Assembly: GCF_027172205.1 (NCBI RefSeq)
Contig: NC_070614.1
Location: 34,214,001 to 34,278,000 of the forward strand
Source of the DNA: Podarcis raffonei
Taxonomy: Eukaryota; Chordata; Lepidosauria; Squamata; Lacertidae
DNA: 64,000 bases
Direction: 5' to 3'
In this document: one piece after another, positions 1 to 10,739 of the stretch
How the letters are laid out: each line of letters starts with the position of its first letter
Numbering within the stretch: position 1 is the stretch's first letter
Notes under the pieces: generated by a model
What the model was told of the DNA's origin: nothing
The model's database searches: none
The model's input: only the letters and a program-made list of their open reading frames with translations
Translations under genes and position numbers: made by a program

Positions 1-574
1 CTGACCCTACCCCGATATTTAGGCAGATTTTCTTAGGTTGCAGGGACAATGCTTGATGTTTCAGTGCAGTATTTAGTTTATATTTAGGGATCTCACTTCC
101 TTTTTTGGTTGAGTGTAAGGTCCTCTGGCACTTCATTTCCCCCGTATCTACAGTTGGTTTAGACATTGACCCGAGGTTGTCAATTTTCTGTTCAAGGCTA
201 GATAGCTGGGAGGATAGCGCATCAATCTTCTTGAATATGCAATTAAGGGTTCTGACCACAAGATGGAGATGTTCATGTTGTTCTAGTCTAGCGCAGTCCT
301 CGGCTCCAGCGTCCTGCACCACCCCCAGTGGGGGGCTCCCTCTTCCTCCGAGCTTGCCGTCCGCAGTTTTAGTCTGGGGTAAAAATAATTCCTCTGGAGT
401 TGACGTTGTTTCTGGAGACGTTAGAGGGTAGAAACGGTTCTGAGTTTTCACCCTATAGCAGTGATCAGTGGGGATACTCCATTTGCCAGACACGGGGGGG
501 TCGGTTTTTGATTGTTTAGTTCTTGGGGAGGGCGAAACCTCGTCACAATCCCTTCGGCGTTTGCCTTGGCCCAT
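1..574 (-). CDS. L1 ORF1 protein, N-terminal part (open to window edge)
   Basis: From the ATG at 574-572 the minus strand reads 191 codons with no stop before the window ends. The product starts MGQGKRRRDCDEVS, is basic and Ser/Pro/Thr-rich at first, and then has a heptad-like segment (NCIFKKIDALSSQLSSLEQK) of the kind that forms the L1 ORF1 trimeric coiled coil. L1 ORF1p is an RNA-binding chaperone that packages its own transcript in the cytoplasm. The RRM and C-terminal domains would lie outside the window. The unbroken frame suggests a fairly young copy. No database comparison was possible, so the L1 call is based on layout and motif type. Confidence 0.6.
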   Translation of the reverse strand, partial: MGQGKRRRDCDEVSPSPRTKQSKTDPPVSGKWSIPTDHCYRVKTQNRFYPLTSPETTSTPEELFLPQTKTADGKLGGRGSPPLGVVQDAGAEDCARLEQHEHLHLVVRTLNCIFKKIDALSSQLSSLEQKIDNLGSMSKPTVDTGEMKCQRTLHSTKKGSEIPKYKLNTALKHQALSLQPKKICLNIGVGS

Positions 575-1289
575 CGTTGTGAGTCTTTTAAAATAGCAGT
601 GCTTAGAAGGTAATAAAAGTGGTAAAAATAGAAATACAGCCGGATGTGGGCCGGCGCAAAGCCAGTGAGACAAAGGTTGCTTCCAAGACTGCCGGAGAAC
701 ACAGTTATCTGCTCGTTAAAGCTAATTTACGATGCAGGCTTTACAGTTATCAGTTATCAGTAATGTGAGCTCCTGGCATGGGCTCCAACACCCTGGTACA
801 ATCTTCAGCAAGAGCTTGAAGGGCTGGGAGCCGCAACACAGAGTTTAGGGCGGATTCGAAATGAACTCCGGCAAATGCGTCTTACCTCGTCGCCTCCTTG
901 CTTCTGCCTCACCACTTTCTTTCAGTCTTGAGTGGTCGTGAGACTGTGGAGAGACCCGGCGGGCAGAGCAGCGTCAAGGTTGCTGCTGCTCTAGGCAAGT
1001 AATTAAAACCAATTGCTGAGCTCCTTTGCCGTGGGAGTCACAGGCTTTCAAGATTAATGGAGTCGTCAATTGTTCCTTATCTACAAGGCGCTGACTCATC
1101 CGGCACTTTCTCTGTTCACAGCTCTACAATCTTCTGCTCTCAAGCTCCGGCTAAAGGAAACAGTTGTAATTAAGAAAAATAAAATACTGGTCTAAAACGA
1201 GTTAAAACGAGATAAAATCAATTAAAACTCAGTTAAAATTTGTGGAGCTCTGGGGCTGACAGCCTAGCCTGCCGCCATCTTGAAAGCCG
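1..1289 (-). mobile_element. L1 LINE, 5' UTR and start of ORF1 (continues off left edge)
   Basis: Read on the minus strand, this begins near 1289 with CAAGATGGCGGCAGGC, a start resembling the YY1-type site at the 5' end of mammalian L1. A roughly 700-base GC-richer 5' UTR follows, then an ATG at 574-572. The 3' part lies outside the window, so the total length and the far target duplication cannot be seen. The intact 5' end suggests a full-length rather than 5'-truncated copy. Family assignment rests on the 5' motif, the ORF1 layout and a coiled-coil-like stretch. Confidence 0.7.
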
Positions 1290-1425
1290 CCTCCTATCAC
1301 CGATCACTGGAACATTTAGCTCAGTATTGTCTAGTCTGAGTTACCGCATCCCTCTATGGTCTCAGGTCCTCCTTTACATACAGAAGGCTATGTGACCCAC
1401 TTTACAAATAATGGCTCTCTATTTG

Positions 1426-1576
1426 AATTATAGAGTTGTAGAGTTGGGAGGGACCACAAGGATAATTTGGTCCAACCCCTGCAATCTAGGAATATTTTGC
1501 CCAACATCGGGCTTGAACCCATGACCCTGACCTGAGATTAAGAGTCTCATGCTCTACCAACTGAGCTATCCTTTTG
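1426..1576 (-). mobile_element. SINE with tRNA-Lys(CTT)-like head and CR1-like tail
   Basis: The minus strand reads TAGCTCAGTTGGTAGAGCAT, then an anticodon loop GACTCTTAATC and a GGGTTCAAGCCC box B, which closely follows vertebrate tRNA-Lys(CTT). The tail (gggttggaccaaattatcc, then ccaactctacaactctat) matches the 3' end shared by CR1 and other SINEs in this window. Mobilisation by CR1 is inferred from that tail. Confidence 0.8.
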
Positions 1577-1925
1577 GCTGTCAGAAAGTATCCTCTATAT
1601 GAAGGACATTATCTGATCATAGTCAAGTTTAAAGATAAAAGAATAATGAGAAGGGAGAGCAGGGGCCTTGGAATAGGCCAGCAAAGCTCAGCACCTGGGC
1701 AACAGACACAGGCCACCTAGTCACAACCGCTCCCACTATGATTTGATGTATTGTATTTCTGCTTGCAGTAATTATTTATACATTCGCATTAATTCACATA
1801 AATTAGCGTATGCAAAATTTGGGCAAATCTATATCCTCACTTATCCTCTTTTTGACAACACATTTCCTCTTTCTGATGATGTGTAAGTGTCAGGGCTGTC
1901 AGGCAGGCAGGTCCATCTCCAGGTC
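1577..1925. other. No recognised feature
   Basis: AT-rich intergenic sequence with no supported ORF or repeat that I recognise. Confidence 0.5.
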
Positions 1926-2775
1926 AGAATGAAGACTCAAACTTCTGGTCTCTTGCTGTGGGAAATGGCTGCCTTCCACACGAGCAGACCCTAGCCGTGC
2001 TAGTAATTCAGGGTTGATATGGGTGTAATTAGCCCCGGCAACTTCTCAGGGTGGGGGAGAAGTGTCTCACAGACCCGCAGATCGTCCGTGATCTGTCGGC
2101 TTGCATCAAGGTGCGAGCAGCAGGGACACTGGGTCTAAGAGAACGGCACAGCTGGCACTCTCCAGAGCCACTCCTACATGCAACAGACACCTGTTTTTCA
2201 TAGGGCCCAGAGGAGCTGGGGTGTGTGGTCCTTTTGTTCTTGGAGGATACGGCTGGGAAGCATGGCCCACAATACAGCAATATATACAGGCATATACGTA
2301 CATCAGCTTATTAAGAGACATCAGAGAGAATTGGTTGACTTGCCATTTATAAACTTTCTTTGGAACTAAGCCCGGTGCCTTTAATGAGAACTTGACGAAC
2401 AAAGGAGAGATAAGAGGACTGAATACCAAATAATTGGACAGAGAATAAGATGATTTAAAAATGCCTCTTGCAGGTTAACTACACGAAAACTTTGCTACAA
2501 GATGTGAGCCACAGAAACAACAGCTGATAAGACTGAGAAGAAGGATGGATAATATTAGTTTTGAATTTGAAAAATACCGAAAATGCAGAGTCATGAATGA
2601 GGATGATTATCTCCAGACATCTGGAACATGGGAAGTCCCAAGAATTTTTTTATAATTGGAATATATAATTGGTGCATTGTTATTATTGTAATTTGGACTG
2701 ATTTGATTTGTCATTAATTGGAAGATTGTTATTGAAAATGAATAAATGATCTAACCAAAAAAAGAATGAAGACTC
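1926..2775 (+). mobile_element. L1 3' end insertion with 13-bp target duplications
   Basis: AGAATGAAGACTC occurs at 1926-1938 and again at 2763-2775, right after a short A-run. The sequence before the A-run (about 2450-2762) looks like a LINE-1 3' UTR: non-coding, with an AATAAA-like signal in aatgaataaatgatc. The first part of the insert, about 1939-2300, is not recognisably L1 and may be a 5'-inverted or transduced piece. Confidence 0.55.
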
Positions 2776-3620
2776 GAGACACAATGCCCTGCCTTTGCTC
2801 TCTAGCCCTCTTTCTCCATACTCCTCACAAGCAGATGTAAACTAAGGTGAGAAGAAGGGACCCCTCCCCCCCCTGGCTTTTCTGGCCCATTGCTCAGCAA
2901 TGTGCAAGACTCTTTGTGGCATCGCTGTCAGGGAAGGAGGAGTGCTTGCTATAGAAGGACCGGGCAGTTGCTGTGAAACTGCTGCAGCGTCTGGCTCCTC
3001 TCTGTCAGAGTCTGTGCCCCTCAATATTTTTTTCAAGTTGGCACCCCTGGTTGGCGCCATCTTTCAGCCTAACCTATCTCACAGGATGGGGAAAATCATA
3101 CATGTCATTCTGACCTCTTTGGAGGAATAGCATTTTTTGTTTTTAACAAGGAAATTAACAGTACATCAAGTGAAATGGGAAAGTCTCTAGCACAGCAGCA
3201 AATGAAATGGGCAAACCTTCAGATCACATTACACACGCCTTCCATGTCTCTGCCATTCCAGGAAACTTCTCATTTACTTTCTTTATTAAGATAACAGAAT
3301 TGTACGTATGAAATACAATTCATATATGATTTAACAAAATGTTCAGTCAAAGCATGTAGATGAAAATATGAAGGTAATTCTACATTATCTAACCTGTTTG
3401 ATAACACAATTATGATAACTTATCTCTCTGTGTAATAAAAATTAGGGCAGTTAGCCCAGCTTTTTTCCTTATTACTATTAAAATATCGTACACACATAGC
3501 ATGTGTTTGATAGTAACCCATTTTTATTGCTGAATTTGGTAAAGTTATCCCATTTTATCCTAAAGTTATGCTAAAGAAAATGTGTTGAATATGGCCACTA
3601 AGGCAAATCAAGCCATTCTT
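2776..3620. other. Mostly unassigned, with a small MITE fragment
   Basis: About 3020-3050 reads like the end of the MITE family whose terminus is AGGGGTGCCAACTTG (minus orientation). The rest is AT-rich and shows no gene or repeat that I recognise. Confidence 0.4.
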
Positions 3621-3639
3621 TAATTGATGATATATAATT

Positions 3640-3990
3640 GACAGCCTCCCTGTCCTTGCAAAGAGTATTTGCTGCTGCCAGCATATAAAATGCTAGTTCT
3701 TTATGATTTGGCCTCAGCCAAATACCTGAATGAGCATCTTCACCCTCATCATTCAGCCTGGACACTGAGGTCAAGCTCTGAGGGCCTTCTGATTGCTCCT
3801 TCACTGTGAAAAGTGAGGTTACAGGGAACCAGGCAGAGGGCCTTCTCGGTAGTGGCGCCCGCCCTGTGGAACACCCTCCTGTCAGATGTCAAGGTAATAA
3901 ACAACTATCCAACTTTTAGAAGACATCTGAAGGCAGCCCTGTTTAGGCAAGTTTTTAATGTTTGAAGTTTTATTCTCTTTTGTTCAGTTG
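3640..3990 (+). mobile_element. L2-like LINE, 3' end of ORF2 and 3' UTR
   Basis: It contains the conserved L2 end that in intact copies encodes an LWNxLP...FRRHLK type C-terminus (around ggcgcccgccctgtggaac), followed by the gaagacatctgaaggcagc and gtttttaatgtttga blocks. The same blocks recur near 6240 and 29985. The reading frame is decayed. Confidence 0.7.
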
Positions 3991-4094
3991 AAAGCTGCCC
4001 AGAATTTTTTATTATTAACCCCACTGGTCTTTCCACATAATTCAGTAAGATCACCAAATGTAGTGGAATTTCTCAATCTAAACCTTCAACATAC

Positions 4095-4130
4095 TCTCCC
4101 CCCCCCCCAAATAATAATAATAATAATTCA
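4095..4130. repeat. Poly-C followed by (AAT)n
   Basis: A run of about ten C followed by a short AAT array. Confidence 0.8.
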
Positions 4131-4599
4131 GATCTGCCTTGGGAGAGCCTGGAAAGTGAAAGCAGAGAAGAAGAGATGGCTCTGTGGATCCCTGCACATC
4201 CCCCAGCTTCACATTCTGAAAACAGGTGTGCTGAGACAGAAATATTCTCTTACCAATCAGAATGGAGAAGATGATGAGCTCCTGTATCCTAAGACAACAC
4301 ATCTTCCGCTTAAGGATGTGCTGACTTGACTGAGTGACTCTCAGAGTCACTGCTCAGCAATGCTCAGCACGTAGAGGAAATATAGAAGAATATAGCTAGA
4401 ACTGTAACCTAGCCTCCTCAGTGGACTTTGTAATGTAATGCTGACTCATCACAACAGCCCTAGGAAGTTGTCTGTTGCTATTGACTGGGGATTATTTCTT
4501 TGACATAAACCTCGCCAACAGGTAGGACTTCTGAATCCCGCAGCACAGGGCAGGAGAGAGAGCAGGGATTAGCTGTCTGATTTAGGGCAGGGGAAGAAA

Positions 4600-5330
4600 G
4601 TATGGATGTTTGGGCATAAGTATGTAAGTGACCCAAACCATTTTGCTGCCTGAGGGTCTATTGGATAGCCACAACACCCGATTGGTAGGTCCCTCATTGC
4701 TGGGTTTAATCTGGCCAATGGGTGCTGTCTAAATGGATCGAGGGACCAAGATAGACCTATGCACATGTCCCATAGCTTCCTCTTTCGGCTCATGCATTGG
4801 AACACCCACCCACCTCTCCCTAATTTTAGGGCATTTTGCGCTTGACCTTGTTATGCCGTCGTGTGTCATCTGTCATTGGGACAGGGGCACGGCAGGAATT
4901 TTCCCCACTTGGCTGATTGGCTATTGCCATTTGGGTTTCACCTGCCACGTAGCAATTCGTCACAACTTGTAAGGTTGCGGATAGGCACTGGTTCATGTGA
5001 TAGGGATGGGAGAATGGTCTCACCATCCCTATGTGAAGGGTATTCTGCTAAAGAAATCCAGGGACTCAACTTGGTTTGGTCAACCCCCGAGAGGGGGTTG
5101 TGCCCGTGCCTGAGTCCAGGGGAATATCTGGGGAGTGAACAGAGTCTGTTCCCAGGCTTTTCACTTACCTCAGGTGTTCACCCTTGGCTGACCTATGATA
5201 GAGCTCTGGGTAAGCGCTACCTGGAAGGGTGTAGGGAGCTAGTCGAACCAGAGCCTATGCAACCACTAACTTTTCTGTAATCAATAAAGTTGTGGACTAA
5301 ATTCTGCCAAAAACCAAAACTAAAATTTGA
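4600..5330 (+). mobile_element. LTR-like fossil, first of two related copies
   Basis: It shares two blocks with 47700-48630: a gtagcaa-cgtcacaactt segment and a terminal block with an AATAAAGTTGTGG polyadenylation-type signal. It has no open reading frame of note and looks like a decayed non-coding terminal piece, possibly a solo LTR. The family is not resolved. The two copies are well diverged, so it is probably old. Confidence 0.35.
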
Positions 5331-5339
5331 GTCAAATGT

Positions 5340-6085
5340 GTCCTTATTTAGGAGGGAGGTCTCTGGGTCTGAACACGCAAAACAGCCATCAGCTTGCTGA
5401 TCAAGCTTATAGAAGAGAAGCCTCTGTAAAGCATGGAGGACCATGGACAGAAATGTGCCTTCAGCGAAGTTCAGTGTAGGCTTGGCAAAGTAGGTGCTAT
5501 GAAGGAGTGGACAATAGCCTCTCCTTTCTTCACCCACAGACAGTCAGTAGGATCACATGCTTCTGTTTTGAACCTAGAAGCAGAAGATACACACATAAAA
5601 TTCTGCAACATGGCCCAATGTTGTTGTTGTTGTTTTCCCATAGCAGCAAAATGGAGAAGAGTGTGATGGGGATATGAAAGTCTAGTTTTGCCTCAGATGG
5701 TTTCCCAGCATCAGACAATTTCACAATGTTCTCTGTGGGAAACAACATGACACAGCAGATTTAGCCAAATTCAGCAGTTATTTATTACTGCCTACAGACA
5801 GAGAACAACAATCTTTTACTGTTAAGAGGAGCAATAAACAAATTAACCGAATCGTATGCTGATTCTTATTATCTCGGCTTGAATTGGCCAAGCTTTCTTT
5901 CCCTCTGGCAGCTTAGCAGACCTAACCTCTCTCTCAGACTTTGAAACCAACTGTGAACGCAATATACTATTATTTCCTCCACATGGCCTGCCAGCCTGCA
6001 TCAGGTCTGTGCAGAGTGGGGACAAATCTTTTGGGGAACACATCTGGGTACACTTGCCCCAGTCCTTGGAGAGTAAGCTAGAGGG
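5340..6085. other. No recognised feature
   Basis: There is a short GTT run near 5620 and otherwise unique-looking sequence with no supported gene. Confidence 0.4.
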
Positions 6086-6087
6086 CA

Positions 6088-6380
6088 AACCCTCCAAGCG
6101 TCCCTAATTTTCAGGGACAGTCCTGGATTTGAAGAAGCCACCCCAGTTTCTGATTTGATCATCGAATGTCCTGTTTTTCCTTAGGGTCTCCCTATTTTCA
6201 TTAGAGAATGTTGGAGGGTATGGAGTTATACAACCCACTGAGCCAAGGATATCAGTAACTATACAACCTTTAGAACACATCTGAAGCGAGCCCTGTATAG
6301 GGAAGTTTTTTAATGTTTAATGTTTTATTGTGTTTTTATGTGTTGGAAGCCACCCAGAGTGGCTGGGGCTAAAATAGCAG

Positions 6381-6417
<37 letters not shown>

Positions 6418-6458
6418 TACAGGACTTCCCTATTTTCATTGGAGAAATGTTCGAGGGT
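6088..6458 (+). mobile_element. MITE ends with an L2 3' end and (ATT)n
   Basis: A short element with inverted ends (accctccaagcgtcccta at the left, gaatgttggagggta at the right) lies at 6088-6222. An L2-like 3' end follows at about 6240-6381 (gcccagagtggctggggct type block), closing in an (ATT)n array at 6382-6415. A second copy of the right-hand MITE end follows at about 6421-6458, so the L2 probably sits inside or beside the MITE. Confidence 0.55.
6382..6415. repeat. (ATT)n microsatellite at an L2 3' end
   Basis: Perfect ATT repeat immediately after the L2 tail. Confidence 0.95.
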
Positions 6459-6522
6459 AAGCATGTGGAGGTTCCTATTTTGTTAATCTTACTTTTTCCC
6501 AAGCTCAAGCAAACCTTTAAGG

Positions 6523-6846
6523 CAGGGGTGGAGCACATTTCTCAGCCTGAGGATGGCATTTCCTTCTGGGCGCCCTGCCAGGGGCCACATACGAGTGAAA
6601 GGCAGGGCAAGAGTGGAAGTAATTTTTATCTTGGCGCAGTAGACTAGTTTCTACACACACACCCTTCTCTGTCCTCCACTGAGGCAGGCAAGAGGCACTA
6701 TGAAAGTTCAAGGACTCATTTCAACCAGGCAAAAACACGCAAAGAAGGTACAAAGCAAGGCTGGTGTGAGGCATTGCCTGGGGGAGAAGTGATGTCGTAA
6801 GGAGGGCTGCATTTGGCACTTAGGCCTGAGGTCCCCCACCTCTGTT
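6523..6846. mobile_element. hAT-like non-autonomous element
   Basis: It begins CAGGGGTGGAGCAC and ends cccccacctctg. Its interior (cagtagactagtttct, cacacac, gaggcaggcaag) matches another copy at about 35100-35388. No transposase frame is present. Confidence 0.5.
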
Positions 6847-7059
6847 TTATGGCTCTCTGTTTTCAGATTATGCTATTATCCATGACTAATAGCTAACATC
6901 ATTAGATGCCTCTGGCTCATCATAGATTAATTTGTGGAACCAGTGAGATAAGAGAGATACCATGCTGCACCCTTTTGTACTTGGGACCCTGTTCTAGACA
7001 CAACTTTACTGGGATGGCACACAAAGTGCTCTATCCCAGAAAATATGTTTATCCTTATA

Positions 7060-7290
7060 TAACAAAAATTATATACTGCTTAATTAAAAATATATCTCAA
7101 AACAATGTACATATAGTGGTATAAAATGTGCATTGAAACAGACTTTAAAAAGTAAACATAATACAATTATCAAAATATAAAACGATCAGTGCTTCCCCCC
7201 AAATGTTAAAAGTGTGGCACTGTAACAACTTCATTGTGAGTACCGGCACCCTTTTTCCCAAAGAAAAAGGACTGGAAATGAATCTATTTT
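7060..7290. repeat. Unclassified interspersed repeat fragment
   Basis: The block gtgagtaccggcaccctttttc...aaaggactgg is closely matched near 16535-16590, so it is a dispersed repeat. The family is not recognised. Confidence 0.35.
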
Positions 7291-7864
7291 AAAACAAATG
7301 TACATAATAACATTGCATGTTAAATTCTATGTCTGGTTAGCAGGCATCAAAAACTGTACAATGAAAGAGAAAAAAATGTGTTATCAATTGTCAGACACTA
7401 GATTTCTTTTTATATCTTTTACTTATAGGTTGGCTCTCTGCATTAGCTGGTGCAAGGCTCTGAGCAAAAGTGCTTTTGGAAATAGCTGTAAATTGCCAAA
7501 ATGATGCCTGATTTGGTAATAATTTCATTGTACTTTTTATCTCTTTTGTTGCTTATTTTTCTTGTTTTATTTTTGTTTATCTTTAAAGCCTTTTTTCATG
7601 TTGCAACATGTGCAATCATTACATCAGCCACTAGATGTCAGGGTTAACTCACTTGCACAACGAGTTTCATTTCCCCTAGTTAAGTTAAATCATTATGTGA
7701 ATTTTTTTGATAATCTAACTGTAGATTTACTCTTTCTGCCCATGCCATATTCCCTAAGCCTCCACAGTTCCTTTGTGGATCACTACACTTTAAAGTAAAA
7801 TTACAGGAGTTTCACACTGTTCCTTGAATGGTAGGAAAACGTGAGCAGGGAGCATATACTGGTG

Positions 7865-7945
7865 ACAGAGTATATTTTCGGAGGCAAGGGGAGGTTGTAC
7901 TAGATGCTCGTGGTCCCTTCCAACACGATACAACTCTATTCTATT
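7865..7945 (+). mobile_element. CR1/SINE 3' tail fragment
   Basis: gaggttgtactagatgctcg followed by cccttccaacacgatacaac is the shared CR1-like tail; no head is recognisable. Confidence 0.55.
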
Positions 7946-8464
7946 CTGAACCTACTTTTTCACTACCTGGTAAAAATGTGAGAAGCTAGTAAAAATCAAA
8001 TTATCGGCAATAAAGGAATTCCAGTAACTCTCTCAACACCACAACCACAACCACTATTTCCCAAACTGAAGCTCAGACCAAACTGTGGAGCAAAATTACA
8101 TACTCCTTGCTCCTGGAGCTTCCTGATCCCACCAGGAACCATCCACAACCATCCCCCACCCAATTATATATCTGTATCTATCTATGTACCCAGACTGCAG
8201 ATGTTGTGTGTGGCTGCCATAGGTTCAGAAGCACTCAGGAAACGAAACTGTAACTATTTCAACAAACTCCAGGTTAATAATAAGAGTGTTAAGTAAACAT
8301 TTGCTTGGATACAGCCCAGTATTCTTACTGAGACACAGAGGTGATTATTCTTTAAAAAACCAAATCTCACTATTCAAAGAAAGCTAAGTTCCAGAGATAT
8401 TCATCTGTCATGCATGTACAAGAAAGGAAAAAAAGGGTTCACTAAATTTCTGGTGGCGGGTAAG

Positions 8465-8625
8465 CAGGGATTCCAACTTGAGGAAAATATTGGGGGGGGC
8501 CGCAGGTAAACCCCACCCCACAAGACGTGGCACAAGCACACCATTTTAATGGCAATGCCCATCAACTGGGGTGGGTGAAGAAGGCTCCAAAATTTTATGG
8601 GAGGGGGGCGAAGGGACGTCGAAGA
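8465..8625 (+). mobile_element. MITE, GGTGCCAACTTG family
   Basis: gattccaacttgaggaaaat, then a ggggggccgcaggtaaac core and a ggcaatgcccatcaac block, match the better preserved copy at 10030-10262. Confidence 0.5.
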
Positions 8626-8949
8626 TAAGAACTTGTATCACAATTCCAAAATCCATTTCATGGGAGGGAAAGGGGCAGTCAGAGAGGGACGATAGCGCCC
8701 CAGGCCATGCACCTGCCACACTCGATTTTTATCATAGGGTGGCTCAGTTTAACAACGATCTCCACCTTTGCGGAGAGGGCAGAGATGACATGCAAAGCAG
8801 TTTTAAAACAAACCAGGAAGGACGGTGGATTGAGAGCGAAGCTGGGAAAGTTGACTGTGTCAGCAGGAGTTGTGTGCGCGTGCATGAGAGGAGAGGGGGC
8901 TAGAATCAGACAGGATTGATTCATCCGTCCCCACCCCGCCAAAGCCCTG

Positions 8950-9260
8950 CCTTAGAATGTTAAAACAACTTGACTCACTTTTTCTTGTCCATTTCCTTTA
9001 TCTTCCCTTTATCCTTTATTCTCGCCGCCCCGCCCCTCTGTCTCTCTCCTCCAGGTCTCTCTCCCCCCCCCCCCGCAAAAGGCACAGTCCTTCTATTGGC
9101 CAATCGCTTCTGCCTTCTCAGAAGCATCGCCAGAATGGGGAAGTAGCTGTGCGTTCTTCGCGCAACAACGATGTTTTTACTTTCACTTCTTACGCCTTCG
9201 CCCGCAGGCATTGTTGAAGGGTCTGCGGAGCGTGATCGGGAGCAGGTAGGAGCGTGCACC
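8950..9260 (+). promoter_or_regulatory. CpG-rich promoter-like region with possible 5' non-coding exon
   Basis: GC boxes (gccgccccgcccctc, about 9023-9038) and a double CCAAT element (ATTGGCCAAT, 9095-9104) lie in a CpG-richer stretch. This is followed by a segment ending in CAG|GTAGG at 9245/9246, which reads as a good splice donor. No coding frame follows nearby. It could be a first exon for the RNF112-type gene 14.5 kb downstream or for an unannotated transcript. This is inference from composition and motifs only. Confidence 0.4.
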
Positions 9261-9734
9261 CGCAGATGAATCTCCTGTGTGAGGGGCTTTTCTTTCCGCC
9301 CCCGCCCCCTTTTCCTGCCTCCTCTGTCATGCAGGAGGCTGATCCTTGTGTCATGCATTGTCATACTCAGCTGACGGAGAGAGAGCCTCCCGTCCCTTCT
9401 TCCTCGTTCCTCGTGGGCTTCTTTCTTCTTTTGCTTGTGTTTTAAAGATAGATTTAGCCTCCTCGTCTTTCTGCCTTCGTTGCTTGGGAAACTTCGCGTC
9501 CTGAAGATCGGGTGGGATTTCAGCTCCACCTTTGACAGCTGCAGGTTTTGTTTTGTTTTCTTCCCCTTGGATGCTTTACGAGTACATTTTGATACGAAGC
9601 AGGAGAGAGGACGGCTTGGGGACAGGATTGGGCATAAAAACATCGAAGTGAATGTTTAGGGATCATTTCGGTGTTTCTGCAATGTTAAGAAAGCTTCGTG
9701 CTGCACTGTTCTCTTTGCCTTACCGCCTAGTCCA

Positions 9735-9850
9735 GGGTTAGACAACTTGGTGCCTACAATTCCAATAATTCCTGACCAGTAATGTATACTGGCTGGGGCA
9801 GATGGGGGTTGTAGTTTAGAATATCTGGAGGGCATGTCAGACATTGGCTA
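9735..9850. mobile_element. hAT-like MITE fragment
   Basis: ttagacaacttggtgcc...gggggttgtagtttag...atctggagggcatg resembles the family at 50622-50757, which has a hAT-like layout. Confidence 0.45.
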
Positions 9851-10029
9851 TCCTTGCCCTGTTAAGTGTGCTTATAACATTGATGCCTGAGTCTCCAATT
9901 CCTTGGTTCAATTTGCCTGAAATGTGTCACTTCTAAAAGTTGCTAAGTTAAGGGGTAAAAAGAGGAAGAGAGCCATTTTCTCACCAAACATACCTTTATA
10001 GCCATTCTAATCAGAAATACCTTTACACC

Positions 10030-10118
10030 AGGGGTGCCAACTTGAATAAAATATTGTGGGGGCCCAGGTAAGCCCCGTTCCACATAACTGATCACATGGC
10101 ACAGCGCACACACACACG

Positions 10119-10161
<43 letters not shown>

Positions 10162-10262
10162 TTTGAATGGGAATGCCCACCAACTTTGTGAGGGTCCGGC
10201 CCCCTCAAAGATTTTATTGTGGGGGCTGAAGTCCCCACAGCCCCTAGGGGTTGGCTCCTATA
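10030..10262 (+). mobile_element. MITE with AGGGGTGCCAACTT / AGGAGCCAACCCCTAGGGG ends and internal (CA)n
   Basis: The left end caggggtgccaacttg and right end aggggttggctcctata are imperfect inverted repeats. The core holds a (CA)n array at 10106-10159. Related copies lie at 8465, 11885 and 57055. Confidence 0.6.
10106..10159. repeat. (CA)n microsatellite
   Basis: CA repeat with a short CG-containing interruption, inside a MITE. Confidence 0.95.
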
Positions 10263-10567
10263 CTTTGTACCCATTATAGTCAATGAAGGGCTAGCAGAAA
10301 TGATAAATGGCAACCTTCCCTCCTCCCTTAAAATTCTAGTTGTTTTATGTTTTTACTGTAAACTGCATCGGTAATACATGTATCAATGTTGGTATGGAAA
10401 TCCAGTGAATAAATGAAGGGTATTATCTCAAGGAAAGGCAGGGCTCACCTTCAAGCACACATTTCTAGCTCTAGTCCTGTACAAAATGTATTCTATCAGC
10501 CTTTTTGCATAGGAAGGTCAGTATATGGTGTCCTATGCATGTCTTCTGTGTGTCAGTGATCATAGTA

Positions 10568-10720
10568 GTATCTGTAGAGTTGGAAGGTACCTCAAGGTAC
10601 CTTCCCGCAAAATCAGGAATCCTGTTCACATCTATCCCTGGGTGGGCTTGAACCACCAACCTTCTGGTTAAGAGCCAGACACACTGATTCATTGAGGCAC
10701 GTTGTAAATGCTCACAGACA
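10568..10720 (-). mobile_element. SINE with tRNA-Asn(GTT)-like head
   Basis: The minus strand reads cttaaccagaaggttggtgg then ttcaagcccaccc, which follows the anticodon arm and box B of tRNA-Asn. The tail ends ccttccaactctac. Confidence 0.65.
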
Positions 10721-10739
10721 CTGTGGGTTGGATACAAAG

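Noticed and set aside
1500-1576. A tRNA-Lys-like sequence.
   Set aside because: It is fused to a CR1-like tail and is a SINE head, not a tRNA gene. The same applies to the Ile, Asn and Ala heads.
8975-9643. A 222-codon open frame on the minus strand, starting with ATG.
   Set aside because: It is very rich in Arg, Lys, Gly and Ser, has no recognisable domain, and lies antisense across a GC-rich promoter-like stretch where long chance frames are common.
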